The translations under genes and the position numbers were made by a program. Shown here in pieces: positions 35,253 through 43,168 of a stretch of DNA of 64,000 nucleotides. Every line of letters begins with the position of its first letter. Position 1 is the first letter of the stretch. The notes beneath the pieces were generated by a model, which saw only the letters and a program-made list of their open reading frames with translations, was not told the origin of the DNA and searched no databases. Source of the DNA: Pseudarthrobacter sp. L1SW (GTDB lineage Bacteria > Actinomycetota > Actinomycetes > Actinomycetales > Micrococcaceae); assembly GCF_020809045.1 (NCBI RefSeq), contig NZ_CP078079.1, positions 806,001 through 870,000 of the forward strand. Direction: 5' to 3'.

Positions 35253-35983
35253 CCCAGGTTCTCCCAGATCTTTTCGGTCTGCGCCTGGTCCTGCTCCTGG
35301 CGCCGCAGCACCTTGCCCAGTGCCTGGAGCCTGTCGCCCGCCAAGGCGGTGAGGTCGCCGTCGGACAGGCTGTCCAAGGCGCCCTGCCGGGCGCCGGCCG
35401 GCCACCCGGCTTCTTCCTCCGTGATGAGGCCGGTGGCCACCAGCCCGCCGGTGGGTCCGACTCCGGCGGCGAGGGACGTGGCGATGGCCAGTTCGGGGGA
35501 CAGCCGGTTCGCCGTCAGCTGGGCGGAGTAGTTCTGGGGCGCAACCCCGGTGGCAGCCGAGACGCGGTGCCGCACCTCGCCGTCGTCGATTGCATCAACC
35601 CAGTTCTTGACCGAGGTGGAGTGCGGGGCAGCGGAAAGCGGCGGCGGTTCCTTCCCCGGGGCGGCGGCCTCCATCGCCGGCCGGGACAGCAGTGCCCTCA
35701 GGAGGTCCGCCGTGGAAATCTGGCTCACCAGTTCGGAGCGGGTGGGCAGGGGCTGGGGGCCGGCCAGGTCCCGGTAGGCCTCGAAGGTGGCCAGGGCCGC
35801 AACAGGATTGACGCCGTAGGCGCGGCTGATGCTGACCACAGTGCCCACCGCGACTTTCCCGCGGACCAGCTGCTGGGCGAGCGTTGTCCGCTTGATTCCG
35901 GAGATCCTGCAGACATCTGCCGTACTGGCATCCGGCGCAATGCCTTGCAGCCAGCGCTGGAACGCCTTGGCGGGGATGGTCAT
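35249..35983 (-). CDS. HTH (XRE-like) protein coupled to 7-TM gene
   Basis: A 244-residue cytoplasmic protein. The N terminus has a helix-turn-helix of lambda-repressor/XRE type (VCRISGIKRTTLAQQLVRGKVAVGTVVSISRAYG, roughly residues 23-56). The central segment (NWVDAIDDGEVRHRVSAATGVAPQNYSAQL, about 126-155) looks like a second HTH. The C terminus is acidic and glutamine-rich. It overlaps the next gene, the 7-TM protein, by 4 bases. Role is probably transcriptional regulation, perhaps controlled by the membrane partner; targets are unknown. It is divergent from the ABC-F operon across ~250 bp. Confidence 0.72.
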   Translation of the reverse strand: MTIPAKAFQRWLQGIAPDASTADVCRISGIKRTTLAQQLVRGKVAVGTVVSISRAYGVNPVAALATFEAYRDLAGPQPLPTRSELVSQISTADLLRALLSRPAMEAAAPGKEPPPLSAAPHSTSVKNWVDAIDDGEVRHRVSAATGVAPQNYSAQLTANRLSPELAIATSLAAGVGPTGGLVATGLITEEEAGWPAGARQGALDSLSDGDLTALAGDRLQALGKVLRRQEQDQAQTEKIWENLG

Positions 35984-36065
35984 GGAGGGCTCTCTGCAGA
36001 ACGGGTGTTTCGTCGATTTTAGCCTGCCCGCGGCAGCCCAATTTTACCCGGGCCGCCCTTTCGAC

Positions 36066-36206
36066 TATGCTTGATGGTCGAGCCCGTTGGTCCGTACACC
36101 CCCCAAGTCCGGACCAGCGGGTTCTTTTATGTCCTGCGGCCCGCGCGCCTTCCTCCCGGGCAATCGGCATGGTCCCGCCGGCCGGTTTTTGGGCAGGAAA
36201 CCCGCT
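36066..36206 (+). promoter_or_regulatory. possible attenuator leader of the ABC-F operon
   Basis: A terminator-like stem pairs AGCCCGTTGGTCCG (36081-36094) with CGGACCAGCGGGTT (36110-36123), followed by CTTTTAT. A competing stem can use AGCGGGTT (36116-36123) and TCCTGC (36132-36137) against the contiguous GCAGGAAACCCGCT (36193-36206). A TATGCT -10-like hexamer lies at 36066-36071. A short frame starting ATGCTTGAT at 36067 runs through the first stem. These are the parts expected of ribosome-sensing attenuation. Confidence 0.45.
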
Positions 36207-36235
36207 GCGGACGCAGCGGCGAAAGGATGGATCAC

Positions 36236-37906
36236 ATGACTGCAACCCTTGTAGCCAAGGACGTCTCCGGCGGTCATGACCACCGGCAGCTTTTCTCCGG
36301 GCTTTCCCTGACCGTCGCCCCCGGGGACGTTGTGGGAGTGGTGGGCGCCAATGGAGCCGGGAAATCGACGCTGCTCCGTCTCCTGGCAGGCGTGGACGAG
36401 CCGCAGGACGGCTCGGTCAGCCTTGCCCCTGCCGATGCCTTTGTGGGGTGGCTTCCGCAGGAGCATGAACGGGTGCCGGGCGAAACGGTTGCGGAATACG
36501 TTGCCCGCCGCACGGGATGCGCGCAGGCCACGGCCGAGATGGAAGCGACGGCGGAAGCGCTCGGAGCAGGTGCCCCGGGAGCAGATGACGCCTATGCGCT
36601 CGCTTTCGACCGGTGGATGGCTTCCGGTGCAGCCGACCTGGACGACCGGCTTCCCGCCGTACTGGCGGACCTGGGGCTGGAGACCGGGCCGGACGCGGCC
36701 ATGACCGGCCTTTCCGGCGGGCAGGCCGCCCGCGTGGCGCTGGCTGCGCTGCTCCTGAGCCGGTTCGACGTGGTGCTGCTGGACGAACCCACCAATGACC
36801 TCGACCTGGAGGGCCTCGCCAAGCTCGAGGACTTCGTCAAAGGCCTGCGGGGCGGGGCCGTGCTGGTGAGCCACGACCGCGAGTTCCTGGCCCGCTGCGT
36901 TACCACGGTGGTGGAACTGGACCTGGCGCAGAATGCCGTGGCCGTTTACGACGGCGGCTATGACGCCTTCCTGGAGGAACGCGCCGTTGCCCGGCGGCAC
37001 GCCCGCGAAAAGTACGAGGAATTTGCCGCCACAAAAGCGGACCTCGTTTCCCGGGCCCGGACGCAGCGTGAATGGAGCTCCCAGGGCGTGCGGAACGCCA
37101 TGAAGAAAAGCCCGGACAATGACAAGATCCGCCGGGCCGCAAGCACCGAGTCCTCGGAGAAGCAGGCCCAGAAAGTGCGGCAGATGGAATCCCGCATCGC
37201 AAGGCTGGATGCGGTGGAAGAGCCGCGCAAGGAATGGCAGCTGCAGTTCTCCATCGGCAAGGCGCCCCGCTCCAGCTCCGTGGTTGCCACGCTCCGCGAT
37301 GCGGTGGTTCGGCAGGGCGGCTTCACCCTCGGACCCGTCAACCTCCAGCTCAACGCCGGGGAACGGATTGGCATCACGGGGCCCAACGGAGCTGGAAAGT
37401 CCACCCTGCTGCGGCTGCTGCTGGGCGCCGTCGAGCCCGATTCCGGCAGTGCGGCCATGGGCGCCTCCGTGGCTATCGGCGAGATTGACCAGGCCCGCGG
37501 GCTGCTGGCCGGCCAGCTGACCCTGGCAGACGCCGTTGAGGCAGTCCTGGTGGATATGGCCGCGGCCGAGGTCCGCACCCTGCTCGCCAAATTCGGACTC
37601 AAGGCCGACCACACCTCCCGGACCGTTGACTCGCTGTCGCCGGGCGAGCGGACCCGGGCTGCGCTCGCGCTGCTCCAGGCCCGCGGCGTCAACCTCCTGG
37701 TCCTGGACGAGCCCACCAACCACCTTGACCTTCCCGCCATCGAGCAGCTGGAGGAGGCCCTGGAAAGTTATGACGGGGCGCTGCTGCTGGTGACCCACGA
37801 CCGGAGGCTGCTGGAAAACGTGCGGCTGGATGTACGTTGGAATGTGGATAACGGCCGCGTCACTGAAGTGCTGGCCGCCAGCGCCCCGAAAGGCACCAAA
37901 AAATGA
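36236..37906 (+). CDS. ABC-F family ATPase
   Basis: A 556-residue ABC-F protein: two ABC ATPase domains joined by a basic linker and no membrane segments. Such proteins act on ribosomes, in translation or antibiotic protection. Walker A GANGAGKST and GPNGAGKST, signature motifs LSGGQAARVALA and LSPGERTRAALA, and Walker B motifs LLDEPTNDLD and LVLDEPTNHLD are all present. The linker (about 230-340) is lysine/arginine-rich. I chose the ATG at 36236 with AAAGGA eight bases upstream; an ATG at 36227 is possible. It is coupled by a 4-base overlap to an ABC exporter, a combination that suggests drug resistance, but the substrate is unknown. Confidence 0.88.
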   Translation: MTATLVAKDVSGGHDHRQLFSGLSLTVAPGDVVGVVGANGAGKSTLLRLLAGVDEPQDGSVSLAPADAFVGWLPQEHERVPGETVAEYVARRTGCAQATAEMEATAEALGAGAPGADDAYALAFDRWMASGAADLDDRLPAVLADLGLETGPDAAMTGLSGGQAARVALAALLLSRFDVVLLDEPTNDLDLEGLAKLEDFVKGLRGGAVLVSHDREFLARCVTTVVELDLAQNAVAVYDGGYDAFLEERAVARRHAREKYEEFAATKADLVSRARTQREWSSQGVRNAMKKSPDNDKIRRAASTESSEKQAQKVRQMESRIARLDAVEEPRKEWQLQFSIGKAPRSSSVVATLRDAVVRQGGFTLGPVNLQLNAGERIGITGPNGAGKSTLLRLLLGAVEPDSGSAAMGASVAIGEIDQARGLLAGQLTLADAVEAVLVDMAAAEVRTLLAKFGLKADHTSRTVDSLSPGERTRAALALLQARGVNLLVLDEPTNHLDLPAIEQLEEALESYDGALLLVTHDRRLLENVRLDVRWNVDNGRVTEVLAASAPKGTKK

Positions 37907-39816
37907 GTATGGACAGGGTTGCCTGGAGCTCCCTCTACAACATCACCCGCGCCTCCAGCGGATCCAAGCCGTTCTCGAAGGAGCTCCTCAAACGGGTGTT
38001 TGGTTTCGCGCGGCCGCACCGCGGCCGGCTGGTTGCCTTCGTGCTGCTGTCCATCGTGATGGCAGTCCTGGCCGTGGCAACACCGGTGCTCGCCGGCCAG
38101 GTGGTGGACGCGATCATCGCCAAGACGGACGCCGGAACGGTGGCCTGGCTCGCAATACTGATTGCGATCGTGGCTGTGGCCGAGGCAGGGCTGGGTCTCG
38201 TAACGCGGTGGTTGTCCGCTTCGATTGGCGAGGGCGTGATCCTGGACCTGCGCACCAAGGTGTTCGACCACGTGCAGAAGATGCCTATCGCCTTCTTCAC
38301 CCGGACCCGGACCGGTGCGCTGGTGAGCCGGCTTAACAACGATGTGATCGGGGCCCAGTCCGCCTTTGCCGGCACGCTCTCCGGCGTGGTCAGCAATGTG
38401 GTGGCGCTGGCCCTCACCCTTGTTGTGATGCTGAACAAGTCCTGGCTCGTGACTGTGCTGGCGATGATCCTGCTTCCGATCTTCCTCATCCCCGCCCGCC
38501 GGATGGGCTCCAGGCTGGCCGAGTTGCGCCGTGAGGCCGCCGAGCACAACGCCACCATGGGCACGCAGATGACTGAGCGTTTTTCCGCCCCCGGCGCCAC
38601 CTTGGTGAAGCTCTTCGGGCGCCCGGACGAGGAGTCCCGGGAGTTCGCACTCCGGGCCGGGCGGGTGCGGGACATCGGTGTCCGCACGGCGATGCTCCAG
38701 TTCACCTTCGTCACGGCCCTGACCCTGGTCTCCGCCCTGGCCCTGGCCTTGGTCTACGGCCTGGGCGGTTGGCTGGCGCTGGAAGGGCAGCTGGCCGCGG
38801 GCGACGTCGTTGTGCTCGCTTTGCTGCTCACCCGCCTTTACGCCCCGCTCACCGCACTCTCCAACGCACGTGTGGAAATCATGAGTGCCCTGGTCAGCTT
38901 CGAGCGCGTCTTCGAAATCCTGGACCTCAAGCCGCTCATCCGCCAGAAGCCGGATGCTGTGGAATCGCCACGCGGCCCGCTCTCCGTGGAGTTTGACGAC
39001 GTCCGGTTCTCCTATCCATCGGCGGACAAGGTCTCGCTGGCCTCCCTCGAGGACGTTTCCACCCTGGACACCCGCGGCGGGGAAGAAGTCCTGCATGGGG
39101 TCAGCTTCCGGGTTGAACCCGGACAGACGGTGGCGCTGGTGGGCTCTTCGGGTGCCGGCAAATCCACCATCGCGCAACTGCTGGCCCGGCTTTACGACGT
39201 TGATTCCGGTGCCATCCGTTTTGGCGGCGGGAGGCCAGGAACAGGGGTGGATGTCCGCGACCTGACCTTCGACTCCATGCGGGAAACCCTGGGCATGGTC
39301 ACCCAGGACGGCCACCTCTTCCACGAATCCATCGCCTCCAACCTCCGGCTGGCCAGGCCGGACGCCACGGAAGCGGACATGTGGGAAGCCATCCGGCAGG
39401 CCAGGCTGGAAACCATGATCCGCTCCCTGCCGGACGGGCTGGACACCGTGGTGGGGGAGCGCGGCTACCGGCTTTCCGGCGGTGAACGGCAGCGACTCAC
39501 CATCGCGAGGCTCCTGATCGCCCAGCCACGGGTGGTCATCCTCGATGAGGCAACGGCCGCTCTGGATTCCACCAACGAAGCCGCCGTGCAGGCAGCCCTC
39601 GGTGCCGCGCTCGAGGGGCGCACCGCCGTCGTGATTGCGCACCGCCTGTCCACCGTCCGCGCCGCGGACGCGATCCTGGTGGTGGAGGGCGGCCGGATCG
39701 TGGAAGGCGGAACACACGCCGAACTGCTTGCTGCCGAAGGGCGGTACGCGGACCTGTACCGGACGCAGTTCGCCGAAGCCACCGCCGTGGTCCAGGAAGC
39801 AGTTCCGGAGTTCTAG
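37903..39816 (+). CDS. ABC exporter, fused membrane and ATPase domains
   Basis: A 637-residue half-transporter of the ABCB/MsbA type. Six membrane segments occupy about 30-330. The ATPase has Walker A GSSGAGKST, signature LSGGERQRLTIARLL, Walker B VVILDEATAALD and His-loop IAHRLSTVR. There is a short extra segment between the first strand of the ATPase and VLHGVSF (YPSADKVSLASLEDVSTLD). The ATG at 37903 overlaps the ABC-F stop by 4 bases, so both products are made together. The substrate is unknown; a lipid, peptide or drug is plausible. Its stop codon overlaps that of the convergent NUDIX gene. Confidence 0.9.
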   Translation: MSMDRVAWSSLYNITRASSGSKPFSKELLKRVFGFARPHRGRLVAFVLLSIVMAVLAVATPVLAGQVVDAIIAKTDAGTVAWLAILIAIVAVAEAGLGLVTRWLSASIGEGVILDLRTKVFDHVQKMPIAFFTRTRTGALVSRLNNDVIGAQSAFAGTLSGVVSNVVALALTLVVMLNKSWLVTVLAMILLPIFLIPARRMGSRLAELRREAAEHNATMGTQMTERFSAPGATLVKLFGRPDEESREFALRAGRVRDIGVRTAMLQFTFVTALTLVSALALALVYGLGGWLALEGQLAAGDVVVLALLLTRLYAPLTALSNARVEIMSALVSFERVFEILDLKPLIRQKPDAVESPRGPLSVEFDDVRFSYPSADKVSLASLEDVSTLDTRGGEEVLHGVSFRVEPGQTVALVGSSGAGKSTIAQLLARLYDVDSGAIRFGGGRPGTGVDVRDLTFDSMRETLGMVTQDGHLFHESIASNLRLARPDATEADMWEAIRQARLETMIRSLPDGLDTVVGERGYRLSGGERQRLTIARLLIAQPRVVILDEATAALDSTNEAAVQAALGAALEGRTAVVIAHRLSTVRAADAILVVEGGRIVEGGTHAELLAAEGRYADLYRTQFAEATAVVQEAVPEF

Positions 39817-40250
39817 GCTCCCAAAGGAGCTCCGCCGGGCCTGGCGGCGAGTTCCGGCAGGATGTGGTCCGTCAGCAGCGGTGCCAAGTCTTCGCCGGGT
39901 TCTGCGCCGCTGGCAAGGGCAGCCAGGTCCAGCCAGCGGATTTCTTCGATTTCCGCGGAGGGACGGGCCGTCCACGTGCCCGGCGCCAGGAAAACGGTTG
40001 CCTCGATATCCGTGGCGGCCTCGTTCGCGGCATCCGCAATCCAGACGCCCATCAGCTGCAGTTCGCCGGGATCGAGGACGATCCCAACCTCTTCAGCCAG
40101 CTCCCGGGCTGCCGCCTGGACGGCTGATTCGCCGGCCTCCGGCTTGCCGCCCGGGTGCATGAACATGGCTGTGCCACGCTTCCTCACCGTGAGGAGCCGG
40201 GCGGCGTCGTCGAACACGCAGACAGCGGAGACCACAATGCGGTCCTTCAT
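39813..40250 (-). CDS. NUDIX hydrolase
   Basis: A 145-residue NUDIX hydrolase, which cleaves nucleoside-diphosphate-linked compounds. The Nudix box reads HPGGKPEAGESAVQAAARELAEEVGIVL, matching the G-x5-E-x7-REUxEExGU pattern. The ATG at 40250 (MKDRIVVSAVCVFDDAARLLTVRK) overlaps the stop of the upstream DUF6314 gene by 4 bases, so they are coupled. Its stop overlaps that of the convergent exporter. The substrate cannot be read; an MutT-like housecleaning role is possible. Confidence 0.9.
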   Translation of the reverse strand: MKDRIVVSAVCVFDDAARLLTVRKRGTAMFMHPGGKPEAGESAVQAAARELAEEVGIVLDPGELQLMGVWIADAANEAATDIEATVFLAPGTWTARPSAEIEEIRWLDLAALASGAEPGEDLAPLLTDHILPELAARPGGAPLGA

Positions 40251-40765
40251 GCGGCATCGCCGCGCATCCGGACCAGGAGGGAGGACAAGAGCAGGTCCTT
40301 CTTTGGCCCCTGCACGTCCCAGATGTAGCTGAACCGGTCGGCGTCCCCGTACGTGTAGGCGACGCGGTAGGTATCGGGATCGCACCAGTGCTTGTCGAGG
40401 TTGGCTTCCGGAGTGAAGCTCATGCTGTGGAAAGGGCGGCCGTCCGGGAAAAAGACGTCCAGTGCATCCGGGCGGGCTGTGCTTTTCAGCAGGTATTCGC
40501 GGGAGGCGGGCCCTGTAAAGGATGGCCAGCGCATGGTGCCTTCTTCGCGCAGGGACAGGCCGGCGTCGTCCGTGGGAACAAAATGCACGACGCCGGAAAA
40601 GGTGCCGCGGATGCCTCCGGCGCGGTCCAGCAGGTCCCGCTGGACGGTCCACAGCCCCACCTTTGCTGCGCCAAGGTCCTCGGCACCAACGTGTCCGGGC
40701 CCATTGGGCCGGCTGGTGCCAAGGAGGTAGGCGCGGAGCTGGAACCCCGGGGAAGGATAGTTCAA
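40247..40765 (-). CDS. DUF6314 protein
   Basis: A 172-residue protein of DUF6314, a lipocalin/FABP-like beta family of unknown function. The core motifs are VQRDLLDRAGGIRGTFSGVVHF and REYLLKSTARPDALDVFFPDGRPFH. The start is uncertain: the only upstream initiator is a TTG at 40765, one base from the 3' end of tRNA-Arg. Between LRAYLLGT and the first core strand lies an insertion of about 20 residues (SRPNGPGHVGAEDLGAAKVG) that I do not recall from the family. It is coupled by a 4-base overlap to the NUDIX gene. Confidence 0.75.
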   Translation of the reverse strand: MNYPSPGFQLRAYLLGTSRPNGPGHVGAEDLGAAKVGLWTVQRDLLDRAGGIRGTFSGVVHFVPTDDAGLSLREEGTMRWPSFTGPASREYLLKSTARPDALDVFFPDGRPFHSMSFTPEANLDKHWCDPDTYRVAYTYGDADRFSYIWDVQGPKKDLLLSSLLVRMRGDAA

Positions 40766-40766
40766 G

Positions 40767-40839
40767 TGCCCTCGATTGGAATCGAACCAACGACACCGGC
40801 TTTAGGAGAGCCGTGCTCTATCCACTGAGCTACGAGGGC
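40767..40839 (-). tRNA. tRNA-Arg (anticodon CCU)
   Basis: A 73-nt cloverleaf on the minus strand. The acceptor stem is GCCCTCG/CGAGGGC; the anticodon stem CGGCT/AGCCG encloses loop CTCCTAA, giving anticodon CCU (AGG codons). The T-loop GGTTCGATTCC is standard and the discriminator base is A. The 3' CCA is not encoded. Confidence 0.95.
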
Positions 40840-40921
40840 TTGCGTCCGTAGGATCGGCGGGCCAGTCCGGCCGGACACGGATACAAGCATACAAGGTGCT
40901 GGGCCGTACTACGCTCAAGGC

Positions 40922-41683
40922 ATGAGTTCAGCGCCGTCCGCAGCCCCCGCCGTCGCCTTCATTCCGGACACTACGTCCACACGGCAATACATTGGCGCGT
41001 GGTCGGTGCTGAGCGTGCTGCAGTACTTCGCGGCCGAGGCCGCAGTGATCGGGGCCTGGGCAGGACCCACGGCCTACGACCTCCGGACTGGCTATATCAG
41101 CGACCTGGGTGCGCTGAACTGCGGCGTCTATGACGGCCGCCAGGTGTGTTCCCCGCTCAACTGGCTGATGAACGCCTCGTTCGTGGTCCAGGGGCTGGGG
41201 ATGCTGCTGGGTGCTGTTCTGCTGACTTCCGGGCTGCTGTGCGTCGCGGCCCGGGCGGACCTGCGGGTTCAGCCGCGGCGGAGGCCCTGGCTGGCGGCCG
41301 CGTGGGTGCGGATCCTGACCGGGGCCGCCGGGGCAGGGACTGTGATCGTGGGGCTGGTCCCCGAGGACGCCGGCTCCAACTGGCATCTCGTGGGCGCCGT
41401 GGTGTACTTCCTTGCCGGGGCGGCTGCCCTGCTGCTCCTGGGCATCCTTTGGCTGCGGAAAACAGCTTTCGCCTGGTTCATCCTCGCCTGCGGTGCTGTT
41501 TCGTCCGCTGCTTTGGTGACCGGCGGACTGACGCGCATGGAGGTGCCGGAGCCCGGCACCCTGGAGCGGCTGATGGGCTATCCCGTCACGGTGGGCATGG
41601 CCACCGCGGGCCTGGTGATCGCGCACCGGGTGCACCGGCACCGCAAGGAGGTCCGGGCCCGCGCCGCGGCCGCGGTCAGCTAG
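40922..41683 (+). CDS. DUF998 membrane protein
   Basis: A 253-residue integral membrane protein of DUF998. About six membrane segments are visible from residue ~28 to ~235. Family motifs are YDLRTGYISDLGALNCG and VCSPLNWLMNASFVVQGLGMLLGA near the N terminus and LVPEDAGSNWHLVGA in the middle. The ATG at 40922 is the natural start. Function is not known. Its stop codon lies inside the 3' end of the convergent membrane-protein gene (8-bp overlap). Confidence 0.86.
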   Translation: MSSAPSAAPAVAFIPDTTSTRQYIGAWSVLSVLQYFAAEAAVIGAWAGPTAYDLRTGYISDLGALNCGVYDGRQVCSPLNWLMNASFVVQGLGMLLGAVLLTSGLLCVAARADLRVQPRRRPWLAAAWVRILTGAAGAGTVIVGLVPEDAGSNWHLVGAVVYFLAGAAALLLLGILWLRKTAFAWFILACGAVSSAALVTGGLTRMEVPEPGTLERLMGYPVTVGMATAGLVIAHRVHRHRKEVRARAAAAVS

Positions 41684-42305
41684 CGGCCTTCGGCTTCCGG
41701 GAACCGAGGATGACTGCGGCGGCGCCCGCGAGGAGGCTGAGGACCAGCAGGACCCAGCCGGAAACGGTCAGTCCGGATGCAAGTGCCACCTGGCCGGCGT
41801 CGGCCGTGTCCGAGGCCAGCACGCCGTCGATGGCCACGTTGCCCCAGAGCCGCACCACGACGAAGAGCAGCGGGATGGCCCAGAGGGCCCAGCGGAGCGC
41901 CTTCCGGGCTGTGTTGGTCCCGATCAGCAGCAGCCAGCTGAACCCGAAGATCAGCGGAAACAGGGTGCCCGCCGTCTTGTGCACGTAGTTGAGCTGCCCC
42001 CGGGCGTCACCGTCCATGGCGGCGTGCAGGGTGCTGATGTAGGCGTGGTCGAAACCGCCAATGAGCGAGTCCGGCATGGCCAGGCCGCCGGAGAGCTGCC
42101 GGAGCTGGTCCAGGGTCAGCAGGTGGAGGTACCAGAAGAGGAACAGGCTGGCCACCACGCCCGCGATGAGGATGAGGTTGCTGTTGGTTTGGGCTTTTTG
42201 CGGGGTACGGGCCGTGGTGGGGTTCACCACGGGCGGGAGGTGGTGCTGGGGTACCGCCGCCTTGGAACCGTGCTTCTTGATCCGCTGGGCAGGTGTCTTG
42301 GCCAT
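41676..42305 (-). CDS. four-TM membrane protein
   Basis: A 209-residue integral membrane protein with a basic N-terminal tail and about four membrane segments (about 45-64, 112-131, 138-156, 177-198). Between the first two lies an extracytoplasmic-looking segment (LDQLRQLSGGLAMPDSLIGGFDHAYI). I recognise it as a conserved actinobacterial type but cannot name a function. I start at the ATG at 42305 (MAKTPAQRIKKHGSKA); the upstream extension overlaps the IMPase promoter. It converges with DUF998 and diverges from the inositol-phosphatase-like gene across 32 bp. Confidence 0.72.
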   Translation of the reverse strand: MAKTPAQRIKKHGSKAAVPQHHLPPVVNPTTARTPQKAQTNSNLILIAGVVASLFLFWYLHLLTLDQLRQLSGGLAMPDSLIGGFDHAYISTLHAAMDGDARGQLNYVHKTAGTLFPLIFGFSWLLLIGTNTARKALRWALWAIPLLFVVVRLWGNVAIDGVLASDTADAGQVALASGLTVSGWVLLVLSLLAGAAAVILGSRKPKAAS

Positions 42306-42337
42306 GGCACCATTATCGCGCCCCATAAACTGATGCC

Positions 42338-43168
42338 ATGACCATTGGCAGGCACAGCGCTGTTGAACTTGACCCTTCACTTGACGACTACCAGCTTGCA
42401 GCAGCCTTGGTGCGGGAGGCCGGCCAGTTGGCGCTCCTCATGCGGATGGCAGGGCTGCAGTCGCGGCAAAAGACGTCCATTTCGGACGTGGTGACCGCGG
42501 CCGACCACGCCGCCGAAGCCTATGTGCTGGAGCAGCTGCAGCGCTGCCGGCCCCAGGACGGCATCCTGGGTGAGGAAGGCGCGTCGGTGCAGGGGAGCAG
42601 CGGCCGGACGTGGGTGATTGATCCCGTGGACGGCACCTACAACTTCCTGCACGGGTCCACGTACTGGTGCTCGGCCATCGCCCTGAAAGACCAGTCCGAC
42701 GTTGTGCTCGGCGCCATCTTCCAGCCGGAGGAGGACAAGCTCTGGCTGGGCGGGCGGGTGCACCCCGCCAGCCTGAACGGTGAACCGCTGACGGTGTTTC
42801 AGGACAACAAGGGTGAGCGGAACGCCACCGCCGTTGCCGAGCTGGGGGCGGCCACCTACATCCACCCCAGCTGGTTGATGGACCCGCTCTGCGCCATGCC
42901 CTGGCATGCGGCAGCGACGTCGGCCGCAGCACTGCGGATGCTCGGCTCCGGCTCCTGTGACCTTGGCCGGGTGGCGGACGGACAGATCGGTTGCTGGTTC
43001 CAGCACAGCTGCCCGGAATGGGACTGGCTGCCCGGCAAGGCGATTGTGCGGGCCGCCGGCGGCGCTGTGGACACCGTGCGCGTCAACGGCCTGGAATGGT
43101 TCATGGCTGGGGGCACGACGGCGGTACGCGAGCTCCGTGCAGCCCTCCAGTCGGGCTCCGTGGCCTAG
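42338..43168 (+). CDS. inositol monophosphatase family protein
   Basis: A 276-residue IMPase-fold phosphatase, which removes phosphate from inositol, sugar or nucleotide phosphates. Metal-binding motifs are [32 protein letters not shown] (Asp-Pro-x-Asp-Gly-Thr) and [16 protein letters not shown]. In actinobacteria such proteins can be histidinol-phosphatase (HisN) or a SuhB-like enzyme; sequence alone cannot decide. The ATG at 42338 is supported. Its stop overlaps that of the convergent DUF222/HNH gene by 4 bases. It is 13 kb from the inositol operon and need not be linked to it. Confidence 0.88.
   Translation: MTIGRHSAVELDPSLDDYQLAAALVREAGQLALLMRMAGLQSRQKTSISDVVTAADHAAEAYVLEQLQRCRPQDGILGEEGASVQGSSGRTWVIDPVDGTYNFLHGSTYWCSAIALKDQSDVVLGAIFQPEEDKLWLGGRVHPASLNGEPLTVFQDNKGERNATAVAELGAATYIHPSWLMDPLCAMPWHAAATSAAALRMLGSGSCDLGRVADGQIGCWFQHSCPEWDWLPGKAIVRAAGGAVDTVRVNGLEWFMAGGTTAVRELRAALQSGSVA

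Noticed and set aside
36065..37798. 577-codon frame antisense to the ABC-F gene
   Set aside because: Antisense shadow; the plus strand carries two intact ATPase domains.
37768..39975. 735-codon frame antisense to the ABC exporter
   Set aside because: Antisense shadow, rich in His/Gln/Gly with no domain.
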